This document shows, in pieces, positions 48,625 through 58,249 of a stretch of DNA of 64,000 nucleotides (position 1 is the stretch's first letter; each line of letters starts with the position of its first letter). Source of the stretch: Christiangramia sp. OXR-203. GTDB taxonomy: Bacteria; Bacteroidota; Bacteroidia; Flavobacteriales; Flavobacteriaceae. The notes beneath the pieces were generated by a model. That model ran no database searches, was not told the DNA's origin, and saw nothing but the letters and a program-made list of their open reading frames with translations. The stretch is taken from positions 1,674,001-1,738,000 of the forward strand of contig NZ_CP139698.1 in NCBI RefSeq assembly GCF_034372165.1. The letters run 5' to 3'. Both the position numbers and the translations under genes were made by a program.

Positions 48625-50160
48625 ATGATCAACCTGGAGAAGGAACTTACACTCTCAGAATTTCAACAAGTTGTTTTTCAGAGAATAAGGGTGGAATTAG
48701 GTGCTAAAGCCAGAGACAGGATTATTCAAAGTCATCAATTTCTTGAGAAATTTTCACGAAATAAGATCATTTATGGAGTAAATACAGGGTTTGGACCTAT
48801 GGCTCAATACCGGGTTGCGGAAGAAGATTCTGTCAAACTCCAGATGAACCTCATAAGAAGTCATGCTACAGGCGCAGGTGCTGTACTTTCTGAAGTTGAC
48901 GTGCGGGCATTGATGTTAGCCAGGCTTAATACTCTAAGCTTAGGTAAATCTGGAATCGATATCTCTGTTGCTGAAGTTCTAATTCAATTGATCAATTTAG
49001 AAATTACACCTTTGATTTTTGAACATGGTGGAGTAGGAGCTTCAGGCGATCTGGTGCAATTAGCACATCTCGCGCTGGTCCTTATTGGAGAAGGTGAAGT
49101 TTTCTACGAAGGTAAACGCAGAAATACTGAAGAGATCTTCAGAGAAAAGAATATTCAGCCAGCCAAGATCACGATTAGAGAAGGGCTGGCGATCATGAAT
49201 GGAACTTCTGCAATGACTGGGCTAGGCCTGGTCAATATTGTTTACGCAAAACAATTGCTGGACTGGTCGGTTTTTTGCTCTTCTGTGATCAATGAAATCG
49301 TAGAAGCTTATGATGACCATCTTTCCGAAGAATTAAATCAGGCAAAACTTCATAAGGGTCAGCAGCAAATTGCTGAGCTTATGCGAAATCACTTAAAGGA
49401 CTCCGGCCTCACAAGATCCCGAAAGGAAGAACTTTATAATACCGATCATGCAAAAACGGAGTTGTTCAAAGAAAAAGTTCAGGAATATTATAGTTTAAGA
49501 TGCGTTCCACAAGTTCTTGGCCCTGTAATGGATACTCTTTCACATAGTACTAAAATTTTACTGGAAGAGGTAAATTCTGCTAATGATAATCCAATTATCG
49601 ACGTAAAGACCGAGCAGGTTTACCATGGAGGTAATTTCCATGGTGATTATATTTCTCTGGAAATGGATAAACTTAGGCTGGTAATGACCAAAACATCCAT
49701 GCTTGCTGAAAGGCAGATCAACTATTTACTGAATCCAAAACTAAATGACATTTTACCGGCTTTTGTCAATGCTTCGAAATTAGGTTTGAACTTTGGAATG
49801 CAGGGTGCACAGTTTCCAGCGGTTTCGACTACTGCTGAAAATCAAATGCTTTCTAATTCCATGTACGTTCATAGTATACCTAACAACAATGATAATCAGG
49901 ATATTGTAAGTATGGGAGCAAATTCAGCAATGATGACGCGTAAGGTGATCAACAATTGCTACGAGGTTTTAGCTACTGAAATGGCTACGATCCTTCAGGC
50001 GCTTTATATACTTCAATATGATGATCGTTTATCTTCAGCGACTACCTTAAAAATTAAAGATCTTAAAATGATTTTTCCACAGATAAAAGAAGACAGAGTT
50101 CTATATAAAGACATTCAGAATTTAAAGTTATATCTCAAAACTCATCAGGCTTATGACTAA
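48625..50160 (+). CDS. tal: Tyrosine ammonia-lyase (HAL/PAL/TAL family)
   Basis: 511 residues. The Ala-Ser-Gly that cyclises to the MIO cofactor is in GGVGASGDLVQLAHLAL (near residues 140-155). VIYGVNTGFGPMAQYR-type motif and SHATGAGA near 78 resemble the characterised Flavobacterium tyrosine lyase more than histidine lyase. NDNPIIDV and PNNNDNQDIVSMG complete the active site. It makes p-coumarate, starter of flexirubin-type aryl polyenes. Start at 48625 (MINLEKELTLSEF) aligns with known relatives and agrees with the promoter position. Confidence 0.85.
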   Translation: MINLEKELTLSEFQQVVFQRIRVELGAKARDRIIQSHQFLEKFSRNKIIYGVNTGFGPMAQYRVAEEDSVKLQMNLIRSHATGAGAVLSEVDVRALMLARLNTLSLGKSGIDISVAEVLIQLINLEITPLIFEHGGVGASGDLVQLAHLALVLIGEGEVFYEGKRRNTEEIFREKNIQPAKITIREGLAIMNGTSAMTGLGLVNIVYAKQLLDWSVFCSSVINEIVEAYDDHLSEELNQAKLHKGQQQIAELMRNHLKDSGLTRSRKEELYNTDHAKTELFKEKVQEYYSLRCVPQVLGPVMDTLSHSTKILLEEVNSANDNPIIDVKTEQVYHGGNFHGDYISLEMDKLRLVMTKTSMLAERQINYLLNPKLNDILPAFVNASKLGLNFGMQGAQFPAVSTTAENQMLSNSMYVHSIPNNNDNQDIVSMGANSAMMTRKVINNCYEVLATEMATILQALYILQYDDRLSSATTLKIKDLKMIFPQIKEDRVLYKDIQNLKLYLKTHQAYD

Positions 50161-50893
50161 GAAAAGATTTGCTTTGGTAACCGGCGGTTCTCGCGGAATT
50201 GGAAAAGCGATTTGTCTAGCGCTGGCCAAAGATCGTAAACTCAATATTTTATTGAATTACAGGTCTAATGAGGAGGCGGCTCAGGCGGTCAAACGGGAAA
50301 TTGAATCATTGAACGTTTCCTGTGAACTTCTAAAATTTGATGTTGCAAATCCTTCGGAAGTTGCAGAGAAGATGAGTACGTGGAAATCTGAGAATAAGGA
50401 TTTCAGTATTGATGTTCTGGTTAACAATGCTGGTATTAGTGACGACGGACTTTTTATTTTTATGTCTGAGAATAGCTGGAATTCGGTTTTAGATACTAGT
50501 TTGCAGGGATTTTATCATGTGACCCAGAGCGTTCTGAAGGATATGTTGAGAGCTAGAAGCGGAAGGATCATTAATATGGTTTCACTTTCAGGTTTAAAGG
50601 GAAACGCGGGACAGGTAAATTATTCAGCAGCAAAAGGAGCTGTTATTGCGGCTACAAAAGCACTTGCTCAGGAAATTGGGAAACGGAAAGTAACGGTAAA
50701 TGCCGTCGCTCCCGGATTTATTAATACTGAAATGACGGCAGATTTTGATGCTGAAAAGTTTAAAGAACTAATTCCATTAAATCGATTTGGAGATCCGGAA
50801 GAAGTCGCTAACCTGGTAAGTTTTCTGGCATCTGATAGATCTTCGTATATCACCGGCGAAGTGATAAATATTAATGGCGGACTCTACTCTTAA
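50153..50893 (+). CDS. 3-oxoacyl-ACP reductase (FabG-like)
   Basis: A 246-residue short-chain dehydrogenase: NAD(P) motif TGGSRGIGKAI (residues 9-19), NNAG, catalytic Ser in MVSLSGLKG and Tyr-x3-Lys in NYSAAKG, and the C-terminal APGFINTEMT. It reduces the keto group after each polyene extension. Its ATG overlaps the tal stop by 8 bp, so the two are translationally coupled. Confidence 0.92.
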   Translation: MTKKRFALVTGGSRGIGKAICLALAKDRKLNILLNYRSNEEAAQAVKREIESLNVSCELLKFDVANPSEVAEKMSTWKSENKDFSIDVLVNNAGISDDGLFIFMSENSWNSVLDTSLQGFYHVTQSVLKDMLRARSGRIINMVSLSGLKGNAGQVNYSAAKGAVIAATKALAQEIGKRKVTVNAVAPGFINTEMTADFDAEKFKELIPLNRFGDPEEVANLVSFLASDRSSYITGEVININGGLYS

Positions 50894-50895
50894 TC

Positions 50896-51774
50896 ATGGC
50901 TACTTGGAAAGGGAAATCCCGGGGAACTTTACTTGGCTTCAGGATCTATGTAAAAATTATTAAAAGCTGCGGACTGATCGCGGCTTATTTCGTACTCCTA
51001 TTCGTTGCCGCTTATTTTATCCTCTTCTCTTTTTCTTCAACCCGCAGCACCTATTATCTCTTCAGAAAGAGGCTTGGGTATTCTCCATTAAGCTCGGCTT
51101 TTAATGTATATCGCAGTTATTTTACCTTCGGAAGAATACAACTAGACAGGATTGCCATCACCAATGGACTAAAGAACAAGTTTACTTTTGAATTCGATGG
51201 CGTTGAATATATAGAATCATTGCTGAAGCAGAAGAAAGGCGGAATCTTGCTCACAGCACATATTGGTAATTTTAATCTTGCCAAACATTTCTTTGAGGAA
51301 CGTCATGCAGATGCAGTTGTAAATCTGGTAGTAACTGATTTTGAACATCAACAGATCAAGAATTACCTGCAATCTGTCACTGGAGATACAGAGGTGAAAG
51401 TGATCGAGATGAAGGATGATCTAAGTCATGTATTCGCGATGAAAAAAGCCTTGGATCATAATGAATTACTGGTATTTGCAGCAGACAGATTTATGGAGCA
51501 TTCGAGTACTTTGGAAGCTAATTTCCTTGGAGAAATGGTGAAATTTCCGGAGGGTCCTTTCAAACTTGCCGCCAGGAATAAAATTCCAGTTTTGTTCGTA
51601 CATCTAATGCGAGAAAAGAATTTCCACTATCATTTTTTTGCTCGACCTTATAAAGCTAGCAGCTACACGAAGAAAGAAATTTTAAAATCTTATCTTGACG
51701 ATCTGGAAAGAATGGTGAGAATATATCCTCACCAATGGTATAATTATTACGATTACTGGAACGATTTCAGTTAG
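50896..51774 (+). CDS. LpxL/HtrB-like lysophospholipid acyltransferase, aryl-polyene type
   Basis: A 292-residue membrane-anchored acyltransferase with a transmembrane helix at about residues 28-48. The catalytic box is TAHIGNFNLAKHF (near residue 118): H-x4-N, where classic LpxL has H-x4-Asp/Glu. ADRFMEHSS and FPEGPFKLAARNKIPV are the family's later motifs. It probably acylates the pigment or its lipid anchor. The unusual Asn may change catalysis. Confidence 0.82.
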   Translation: MATWKGKSRGTLLGFRIYVKIIKSCGLIAAYFVLLFVAAYFILFSFSSTRSTYYLFRKRLGYSPLSSAFNVYRSYFTFGRIQLDRIAITNGLKNKFTFEFDGVEYIESLLKQKKGGILLTAHIGNFNLAKHFFEERHADAVVNLVVTDFEHQQIKNYLQSVTGDTEVKVIEMKDDLSHVFAMKKALDHNELLVFAADRFMEHSSTLEANFLGEMVKFPEGPFKLAARNKIPVLFVHLMREKNFHYHFFARPYKASSYTKKEILKSYLDDLERMVRIYPHQWYNYYDYWNDFS

Positions 51775-51776
51775 CT

Positions 51777-52226
51777 ATGGCAGAAAACTTATTACATCAT
51801 CCAATCAGTTCAGCAGAAGAAATTTCTAATCTAATTCCACAAAAGAAACCTTTTGTATTCGTGGACACTTTATTTGAATACACAGATCTTACTGGTGTAA
51901 CAGGGTTTACAGTCCCGAAAGACAGTCTCATGCTCGATAAGGGTAAATTATCTGAGAGCGGTCTTATTGAACATATGGCTCAAAGTATGTCCTTGCATCG
52001 TGGATATCAGGGTACTCTCAGCGGGAATACGAAGCCAAAAACAGGTTTTATAGGTGTGATTAAAACTGTTGAAATTCTTGGGCAGCCTTTGGTTGGAGAG
52101 AGTATTACCACCTATGTGGAGATTTTGCATGAGATCATGAACGTGACCTCGGTCTCTGCCCGAACCGAAAATGACAGGGGAGAGGTGATCGCTTTGTCTG
52201 AAATGAAAACGGTAACCGTCGATTAA
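51777..52226 (+). CDS. Hotdog 3-hydroxyacyl-ACP dehydratase (ApeP-like)
   Basis: A 149-residue single hotdog protein. LIPQKKPFVFVDTLFEYTD is the ApeP/FabZ-type opening and LIEHMAQSMSLHRGYQG the central helix, with the Glu-His pair that corresponds to the family's active site. It dehydrates the 3-hydroxyacyl chain to give the conjugated double bonds. It begins 2 bp after the acyltransferase stop. Confidence 0.82.
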   Translation: MAENLLHHPISSAEEISNLIPQKKPFVFVDTLFEYTDLTGVTGFTVPKDSLMLDKGKLSESGLIEHMAQSMSLHRGYQGTLSGNTKPKTGFIGVIKTVEILGQPLVGESITTYVEILHEIMNVTSVSARTENDRGEVIALSEMKTVTVD

Positions 52227-52639
52227 TGTCCACATCATTAACTCATACCACAAAACTGAAAGTAAAGTTTCATGAATGCGATCCTCTAAAAATCGTCTGG
52301 CATGGAAACTATCTTAAATATTTTGAGGAAGGACGAGAGGATTTCTGCAATTCTCATGGTATTTCTTATCTCGATGCTGAAAGAAATGGGTACGCAACAC
52401 CTATTGTATTCTCAAGTTGTGAGCATAAGAAACCTTTGGCTTATGGAGATCAGTTTACAGTTGAAACAAGTTTTGAAACTGTTGCTTCGGCAAAAATGAT
52501 CTTTACCTATAAGATCTTTAAAAATGAAGAATTAATCTGTACGGGGAGAACCGTACAGGTTTTTTTAGATCGAAATAAAGAACTCTCGCTTATAAACCCC
52601 GAGTTCTATCAAGCCTGGAAATCAAAAATGAACTTGTAA
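52226..52639 (+). CDS. Acyl-thioesterase, 4-hydroxybenzoyl-CoA type
   Basis: A 137-residue hotdog protein. VKFHECDPLKIVWHGNYLKYF (about residues 10-31) contains the Asp of the FcbC/YbgC thioesterase active site. It may release the finished polyene from the carrier or proof-read stalled chains. Start codon shares one base with the preceding stop codon. Confidence 0.85.
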   Translation: MSTSLTHTTKLKVKFHECDPLKIVWHGNYLKYFEEGREDFCNSHGISYLDAERNGYATPIVFSSCEHKKPLAYGDQFTVETSFETVASAKMIFTYKIFKNEELICTGRTVQVFLDRNKELSLINPEFYQAWKSKMNL

Positions 52640-52640
52640 A

Positions 52641-53786
52641 ATGCAGCAAGTTTTTTTAGAATCTGATAGCATAATTTCTCCTTTGGGTTTTGGTACTTTG
52701 GCCAATCTAGGGGAATTGAGATTGCAAAATTCAGCTTTGAAACTTCAAAAGCCTACTTCAAAGTATCCAGCTGGATATTACGCCGGGATTCTTGAAGAAG
52801 AATTCATTGATCGTAGTTTTTCCCTGATCGGTAATTGTGATGATTACACAAAGCTGGAAAAAATGCTGATTCTGGCTATAAAGGATGTGATCAATAAAGA
52901 AACAATGGTAGATCCTTTCATTACAGGACTGGTGATTGCCACAACCAAAGGAAACATCGATCTATTGAACTCCAATAAATTTGGAAAAGACCGGGTTGAA
53001 CTCTGGAAAATGGCACAGGTAGTTGCCGACTTTTTCGGATTTAAACAAAAACCAATCGTGGTATCAAATGCATGTATTTCCGGAGGTCTGGCTATAAAAA
53101 CTGCAGCAGATTTTATTCAGTCAGGGAAGTTTAAAAACGCCATAGTAGCAGCGGGCGACCTGGTTTCAGAATTTGTATTATCTGGTTTTCAATCATTCCA
53201 GGCGATGAGCGCGAAGGCATGCAAACCATTTGATGCCGAAAGAAACGGAATCAGTCTCGGAGAAGCTGCTGCAGCAGTATTTATTGATGGGCAAACATCA
53301 CAGGAACAAAATGTGCAATTTGTTCATGCTGTTACTACCAATGATGCAAATCATATTTCCGGTCCTAGTAGGGATGGTGAAGGTTTGTACCAGGCAATTA
53401 CCAGACTTAAGCAATTTACAGGTATAATCTCCGAAGAAATTGACGCTATTTCAGCTCATGGAACGGCGACCATGTATAATGATGAAATGGAAGCTATAGC
53501 ATTCAATAGATCCAATCTCAACGACATTCCATTGCATAGCTTGAAAGGCTATTTCGGGCATACCTTAGGCGCTTCAGCCTTGATCGAATCTATTTTGCTT
53601 AAACATAGTTTACTCAATGATGAACTTATCATTTCGAAGAATTTCGAAAGCTTAGGTGTTTCTGCATCCTTAAATATTACTACGGAAGCTACTCAGAAAG
53701 AACTTAATATGGCATTAAAAACAGCATCAGGTTTTGGAGGCTGCAATATTGCCATGCTCTTCAAAAAAACTAAATCATATGTCTGA
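52641..53786 (+). CDS. Beta-ketoacyl-ACP synthase, catalytically complete
   Basis: A 381-residue condensing enzyme with the full Cys-His-His triad: C145 in VSNACISGG, H273 in SAHGTATMYND and H307 in GYFGHTLGA. N- and C-terminal thiolase folds are both present. Its similarity to KS2 (54635) is moderate, so the two probably work on different chain lengths or starters. It lies 1 bp after the thioesterase gene. Confidence 0.9.
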   Translation: MQQVFLESDSIISPLGFGTLANLGELRLQNSALKLQKPTSKYPAGYYAGILEEEFIDRSFSLIGNCDDYTKLEKMLILAIKDVINKETMVDPFITGLVIATTKGNIDLLNSNKFGKDRVELWKMAQVVADFFGFKQKPIVVSNACISGGLAIKTAADFIQSGKFKNAIVAAGDLVSEFVLSGFQSFQAMSAKACKPFDAERNGISLGEAAAAVFIDGQTSQEQNVQFVHAVTTNDANHISGPSRDGEGLYQAITRLKQFTGIISEEIDAISAHGTATMYNDEMEAIAFNRSNLNDIPLHSLKGYFGHTLGASALIESILLKHSLLNDELIISKNFESLGVSASLNITTEATQKELNMALKTASGFGGCNIAMLFKKTKSYV

Positions 53787-54381
53787 AGATCATTCAATTA
53801 AGTTCATCAGAATTAAGGACAATAGGATCATATCTTCTGAAGGTTTGTTGTTTGAAACAAAAAAGGATATAGCGCCCGCTAAATTCATGAGTCAGTCGTA
53901 TAAATTCTTCGGAATGAATTATTCCAAGTTCTTTAAAATGGACGGACTTAGTAAAGCAGGCTTCATCGCTGCAGAATTACTTTCTGAAAAGATCAAAATT
54001 GAGAAAAATACCGGCCTGATATTTTCAAATTCCAGTTCAAGCCTGGACACAGATCTTCGTTTTCAGGAAAGTATGCACGATTTCGCTTCACCTTCTGTCT
54101 TTGTCTATACTTTGCCGAATATCGTGCTGGGAGAAATTAGTATCAGACATTCAATTCACTCTGAAAATGCTTTTTTTATTAACGAAAAATTCGATCCGGA
54201 ACTAATGCTGGATTATGCTGAAATACATTTTAAGAATTTAGCTTGTGAGAATGTGCTTTGTGGTTGGCTAAACTTGCACAATAATGAATATGATGTATTT
54301 TTGTGGCACGTCGCCGGTCTTGAAGATCTGCAATCTCAACGGGGACAGTTGCCGAAAATCTACGCTACTACACATGAGTGA
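53779..54381 (+). CDS. Short ketosynthase-like protein without catalytic residues
   Basis: About 200 residues, starting MSEDHSIKFIRIKD at 53779 (8-bp overlap with KS1). It contains an N-terminal thiolase-fold half only: GLIFSNSSSSLDTDLRFQES and SPSVFVYTLPNIVLGEISIR resemble ketosynthase segments, but the nucleophile position has no Cys and the His loops are absent. Similar short proteins occur in Bacteroidetes pigment clusters. It may be a structural partner of KS1. Confidence 0.65.
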   Translation: MSEDHSIKFIRIKDNRIISSEGLLFETKKDIAPAKFMSQSYKFFGMNYSKFFKMDGLSKAGFIAAELLSEKIKIEKNTGLIFSNSSSSLDTDLRFQESMHDFASPSVFVYTLPNIVLGEISIRHSIHSENAFFINEKFDPELMLDYAEIHFKNLACENVLCGWLNLHNNEYDVFLWHVAGLEDLQSQRGQLPKIYATTHE

Positions 54382-54631
54382 CCTACATACCGAGCTAAAA
54401 AAAAGCATAATAGAACAACTTAATCTGGAGGACATGGAACCTTCAGAAATTAAAAATGATGAAGCCCTGTTTGGAGATGGACTGGGACTTGATAGCATTG
54501 ACGCCCTGGAATTAATAGTATTGCTTGAAAAAGATTATGGAATTAAACTGACCGATCCCAACCAGGGAAAGGAAATATTTGCTTCAGTAAATACCATGGC
54601 TAGTTTTATTGAGAAACATCGTACAAAGTAA
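54374..54631 (+). CDS. Acyl carrier protein of the pigment cluster
   Basis: 85 residues, start at 54374 (MSDLHTEL) overlapping the preceding gene by 8 bp. The phosphopantetheine attachment Ser is S41 in LGLDSIDALELI. Helix II and the acidic patch (LLEKDYGIKL) are typical. A longer in-frame start at 54284 would lie inside the previous gene and is unlikely. It carries the growing polyene. Confidence 0.92.
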   Translation: MSDLHTELKKSIIEQLNLEDMEPSEIKNDEALFGDGLGLDSIDALELIVLLEKDYGIKLTDPNQGKEIFASVNTMASFIEKHRTK

Positions 54632-54634
54632 TTT

Positions 54635-55816
54635 ATGAAAACTGTAGTCGTAACCGGGATGGGCATTGTTTCTGCCATTGGCTCGAGCGTAACGGCTAAT
54701 CTTCATTCTTTACAAAGTAATGTTCACGGATTATCAAAACCCGCTATCCTAAAAACAAAACATCAATTTCCTGTTGGCGAGATCAAACTTTCCAATGCTG
54801 AATTACTGGACGAATTAAATCTCTCTGCTAACTCCGGGATCACCCGTGCTTCCTTACTCGGGATAAAAGCTATTACTGAAATATTTAAAAATACAGATAT
54901 CGAACCTGATCCAGAAAATACAGCTTTTGTATCTGGAACCAGTGTGGGAGGAATCGATAAAACCGAGGAATATTTCGATCAATTTGGTGAAAATGTTGCT
55001 TTAAGAACTTATATACAAGCGCAACATCCAGGTTATACCACCCAAAAGATCGCGGAATATTTTGGGATTAAAGAACATATTACGACCATCAGTACTGCCT
55101 GTTCCTCTTCTGCAAATGCTATCATGAATGGGGCAAGGTTGATTCAGTCGGGTAGATTCAGTAAAGTGATCGTGGGAGGAAGTGATTGTCTCACAAAATT
55201 CACACTCAATGGCTTTAATTCTCTTCGAATTTTATCAGAAAAACCAGCCAGGCCATTCGATATAAATAGAAATGGACTCAACCTTGGGGAAGCAGCTGCA
55301 TATCTGGTTCTTGAAGCTGAAAGTAACAGTTCTGGCCAGAAAGTAATAGCCAAAGTCTCAGGAGCGGGTAATGCAAACGATGCTTATCACCAAACTGCCT
55401 CTTCAGAAAATGGGGAAGGCGCTTACAAAGCGATGACCGCTGCATTAAGATCGGCAAATTTAAATGCTTTCCAGATCGATTATATCAATGCTCACGGCAC
55501 TGGCACACAGAATAATGATCTCGCCGAAACCAATGCTTTAAAGCGTGTTTTCGCACAGAATGAAGTTCCTGACTTCAGCTCAACTAAAGCTTTTACAGGT
55601 CATACTTTAGGAGCCGCTGGAGCAGTAGAGGCTATTTATTCTATATTGTCGTTACAGAATCAGCAGCTTTTTGCCAACCTTAATTTTCAGGATGTGATGG
55701 AAAATGGTTTGGTTCCGGTTACTCAAAAGAAACACGGCAAACTGGATCATGTGATGTCAAATTCTTTCGGATTCGGTGGTAACTGCACCTCGTTAATCTT
55801 CAGTAAGCATGCGTAG
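54635..55816 (+). CDS. Beta-ketoacyl-ACP synthase II (FabF-like)
   Basis: A 393-residue ketosynthase with C156 in STACSSSANA, H287 in NAHGTGTQNND and H323 in FTGHTLGAAGA, so fully catalytic. It begins 3 bp after the ACP gene and its end overlaps the next KS-like gene by 8 bp, which suggests the two subunits form a heterodimer as in type II polyketide and aryl-polyene systems. Confidence 0.93.
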   Translation: MKTVVVTGMGIVSAIGSSVTANLHSLQSNVHGLSKPAILKTKHQFPVGEIKLSNAELLDELNLSANSGITRASLLGIKAITEIFKNTDIEPDPENTAFVSGTSVGGIDKTEEYFDQFGENVALRTYIQAQHPGYTTQKIAEYFGIKEHITTISTACSSSANAIMNGARLIQSGRFSKVIVGGSDCLTKFTLNGFNSLRILSEKPARPFDINRNGLNLGEAAAYLVLEAESNSSGQKVIAKVSGAGNANDAYHQTASSENGEGAYKAMTAALRSANLNAFQIDYINAHGTGTQNNDLAETNALKRVFAQNEVPDFSSTKAFTGHTLGAAGAVEAIYSILSLQNQQLFANLNFQDVMENGLVPVTQKKHGKLDHVMSNSFGFGGNCTSLIFSKHA

Positions 55817-56876
55817 CTTTTACATCAACAGCGTTTCCACCATTGTAGCACAGCCGGAAGATTTCCTAACTTCCGAAGAAATTCTGGAAGTCCAGGGAAA
55901 TATCTTAAAAGCCAGTGCACGTAATTATAAGGAATTGATCAAACCCATGATGCTGCGAAGAATGTCTAAAGCAGTGAAAATGGGGATCTTCAGTGCAGTG
56001 CAAGCGCTTTCCAGGTCTGGTATTAAAAGTCCCGATGCGATTCTTGTTGGCACAGGTCAGGGTTGTATGCAGGATACCGAAACGTTCATGCAACAAATAG
56101 AGGAAAGTGAGGAGCAGTTACTCACACCTACTTCCTTTATACAATCTACCCACAATACGGTGAGTGGACAGATCGCTCTTTTTCTGAAATGCACTGGTTA
56201 TAATATGACTTACACTCAAAATTCAGTGAGCTTTGAAAGTTGCCTACTGGATGCGCAAATGCAGTTTGAGCTCAATCCTGAAATTCAGAATTTGATCATT
56301 GGCGCCGTAGATGAAACTTCAGTGAAATTTACCGGTTTTCAAAAGCTTGACGGTCAAATTAAAGAAGAGGAAATTACAAATACAGACCTACTAAACTCAA
56401 ATACTCCGGGAACCATTATTTCTGAAAGTGCTGCTTTCTTCAGTATTTCCAGGGAAAAAAGTTCAGGTTCACTGGCAGTTTGTAGCGCGGTTAAAATTTT
56501 TAATGAGGTCCAGCCTGATGAAATTGAAGAAAAAGTAATTGATTTTCTGCATGAGAATAAACTGATTCCGAAGCAAATTGACGCAATCGTTCTTGGGAAC
56601 AATGGAGATATCAGGTTTGATACTTATTATCAAAAACTACAGCAAGGTATTTTTAGTAATGTTCCACAGCTTGGCTACAAATCACTTACCGGAGATAACA
56701 ATTCTATTTCTGCTATTGGTTGTGCACTGGGCGTTTCTATCCTTCAACATCAACTAATTCCGAAGAAATTCAGGATAAATTCAAAGTCGGCTTCAACTTT
56801 CAACCGAATTTTGGTCTTTAACCAATATCTTGGTAGAAATCACGGATTCATCTTACTGGAAAGTCTTGAAATATAA
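55809..56876 (+). CDS. Ketosynthase-like chain-length-factor subunit
   Basis: A 355-residue thiolase-fold protein of the Ketoacyl-synt_2 type. AILVGTGQGCMQDTETFM and TPTSFIQSTHNTVSGQIAL are family motifs. The nucleophile segment reads TQNSVSFESCLLDA with no Cys at the catalytic position, and the HGTGT loop is changed to NNGDIRFD, so it cannot condense by itself. It is the expected partner of KS2. Confidence 0.8.
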   Translation: MRSFYINSVSTIVAQPEDFLTSEEILEVQGNILKASARNYKELIKPMMLRRMSKAVKMGIFSAVQALSRSGIKSPDAILVGTGQGCMQDTETFMQQIEESEEQLLTPTSFIQSTHNTVSGQIALFLKCTGYNMTYTQNSVSFESCLLDAQMQFELNPEIQNLIIGAVDETSVKFTGFQKLDGQIKEEEITNTDLLNSNTPGTIISESAAFFSISREKSSGSLAVCSAVKIFNEVQPDEIEEKVIDFLHENKLIPKQIDAIVLGNNGDIRFDTYYQKLQQGIFSNVPQLGYKSLTGDNNSISAIGCALGVSILQHQLIPKKFRINSKSASTFNRILVFNQYLGRNHGFILLESLEI

Positions 56877-57630
56877 AATTCTTCGAATCATCTTCAGCTT
56901 TATACTGCTTGGAAGCGTTCTGGGTGCTCTAAATGGGTACTGGTCTGGATGGTTCATTCTGCTGGTGGCGGTGATATACATTAGCACGATCCTTATACTG
57001 TCCACAAATATTCGTTTCAATTTTTTTCAGAATTCGATACATTCCGCAGTGGGAAGGGATGGAATAGGACTCAGTTTTGATGATGGTCCGCATCCAAATA
57101 CTTTAAAGATCCTGGATATACTGGATGAATTCGAGGTAAAGGCATTGTTCTTTTGCATTGGTAAAAATATAGCGGAACATCCTGAAATCTATCGGGAAAT
57201 CATAAATAGAGGTCATGTGGTGGGTAATCATACCTTTTCACATTCACGAAAATTCGGTTTTCTCTCAACTCGCGCGATCATTTCTGAAATTCAGCAATGT
57301 GACCGTATTGCCACGGAAGTAGGTGGGTTAAAAACGAAATTATTCAGGCCACCATTTGGAGTTATCAATCCCAAGGTTTCCAGGGCAATTCTGGCTACCG
57401 GTCACGTTACCATAGGTTGGAGTGTACGACCTTATGATGCGATAACCAACTCGCCGGATAAGATATATAAGCGAATTATAAAAGATCTTAAAGCTGGAGA
57501 TCTAATACTTTTACACGATAACATCCCTCAAAGCGGCAAAGTGTTGGAACAGTTATTGGTATTTTTGAAGCAGAAAAAATTAAAGGCAATCAGGCCAGAT
57601 CACTTACTTGATATCGATGCGTATTCTTAA
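56866..57630 (+). CDS. Polysaccharide-deacetylase (NodB-homology) membrane protein
   Basis: About 254 residues with two N-terminal transmembrane helices (about 5-25 and 28-48). NodB domain: catalytic/metal LSFDDGPHPNT, HTFSHSRKFG, FRPPFGVINP, and LILLHDN. No ATG opens the frame; TTG at 56866 overlaps the preceding stop by 11 bp and gives the likely start. Deacetylases recur in flexirubin and aryl-polyene clusters, with unknown substrate. Confidence 0.82.
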   Translation: MKYKILRIIFSFILLGSVLGALNGYWSGWFILLVAVIYISTILILSTNIRFNFFQNSIHSAVGRDGIGLSFDDGPHPNTLKILDILDEFEVKALFFCIGKNIAEHPEIYREIINRGHVVGNHTFSHSRKFGFLSTRAIISEIQQCDRIATEVGGLKTKLFRPPFGVINPKVSRAILATGHVTIGWSVRPYDAITNSPDKIYKRIIKDLKAGDLILLHDNIPQSGKVLEQLLVFLKQKKLKAIRPDHLLDIDAYS

Positions 57631-58243
57631 ATTTATTTTTATACTATTTAGTTGCCAGCTGTTCGCTCAGAATGCGACATTCTCTACTTCGGAAGCTAAA
57701 GCTTTTAAAGAGTCGGTTTCCAGTAAAGCTAAGACCATAGAAAATCTTCAGGCAGATTTCAGGCAGCTGAAGTTTATGAAAACCATGGAAAAGACCATAG
57801 AAAGTGATGGTCATATTTGGTATGCTTCTCCTGGGAAACTTAAATGGTCTTATACTTCTCCTTACGATTATGAGTTGCTGTTCAAAGATTCGAGTTTGTA
57901 TATCACGGTGGACGGTAAGACCAGGAAAATGAATACTGGAAACAGCGAACTTTTCGAAAAAATGGGAGAACTTGTTGCAGGAAGCTTTAACGGTCGCATT
58001 CTGGAAATGGATGAATTGTTTGAAACAGACTTTGCCAGGGAGGGAAAATTTGTAAAAGTTACGGTTACTCCAATGGATGAGAATTTAGCTGAAATGTTTT
58101 CTGAAATATGGATCTTCTTTAATGTCGAAAAATATATTGAAAAAGTGAAGCTTATGGAACCTTCAGGTGATTATACAGAAATTAAAATGAGTAATTTTAT
58201 GACCAATCAGAAGATACCTGCTTCGGTATTCCAACTTAAATAA
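57617..58243 (+). CDS. LolA-like outer-membrane lipoprotein/lipid carrier
   Basis: About 208 residues with a signal peptide (MRILKFIFILFSC to about residue 18, ending QLFAQ). The LolA fold is indicated by IENLQADFRQLKFMKTM, ESDGHIWYASPGKLKWSY and YELLFKDSSLYIT. It probably shuttles the lipid-like pigment across the periplasm. ATG at 57617 lies inside the end of the deacetylase gene (14-bp overlap). Confidence 0.85.
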   Translation: MRILKFIFILFSCQLFAQNATFSTSEAKAFKESVSSKAKTIENLQADFRQLKFMKTMEKTIESDGHIWYASPGKLKWSYTSPYDYELLFKDSSLYITVDGKTRKMNTGNSELFEKMGELVAGSFNGRILEMDELFETDFAREGKFVKVTVTPMDENLAEMFSEIWIFFNVEKYIEKVKLMEPSGDYTEIKMSNFMTNQKIPASVFQLK

Positions 58244-58249
58244 CAAGTT

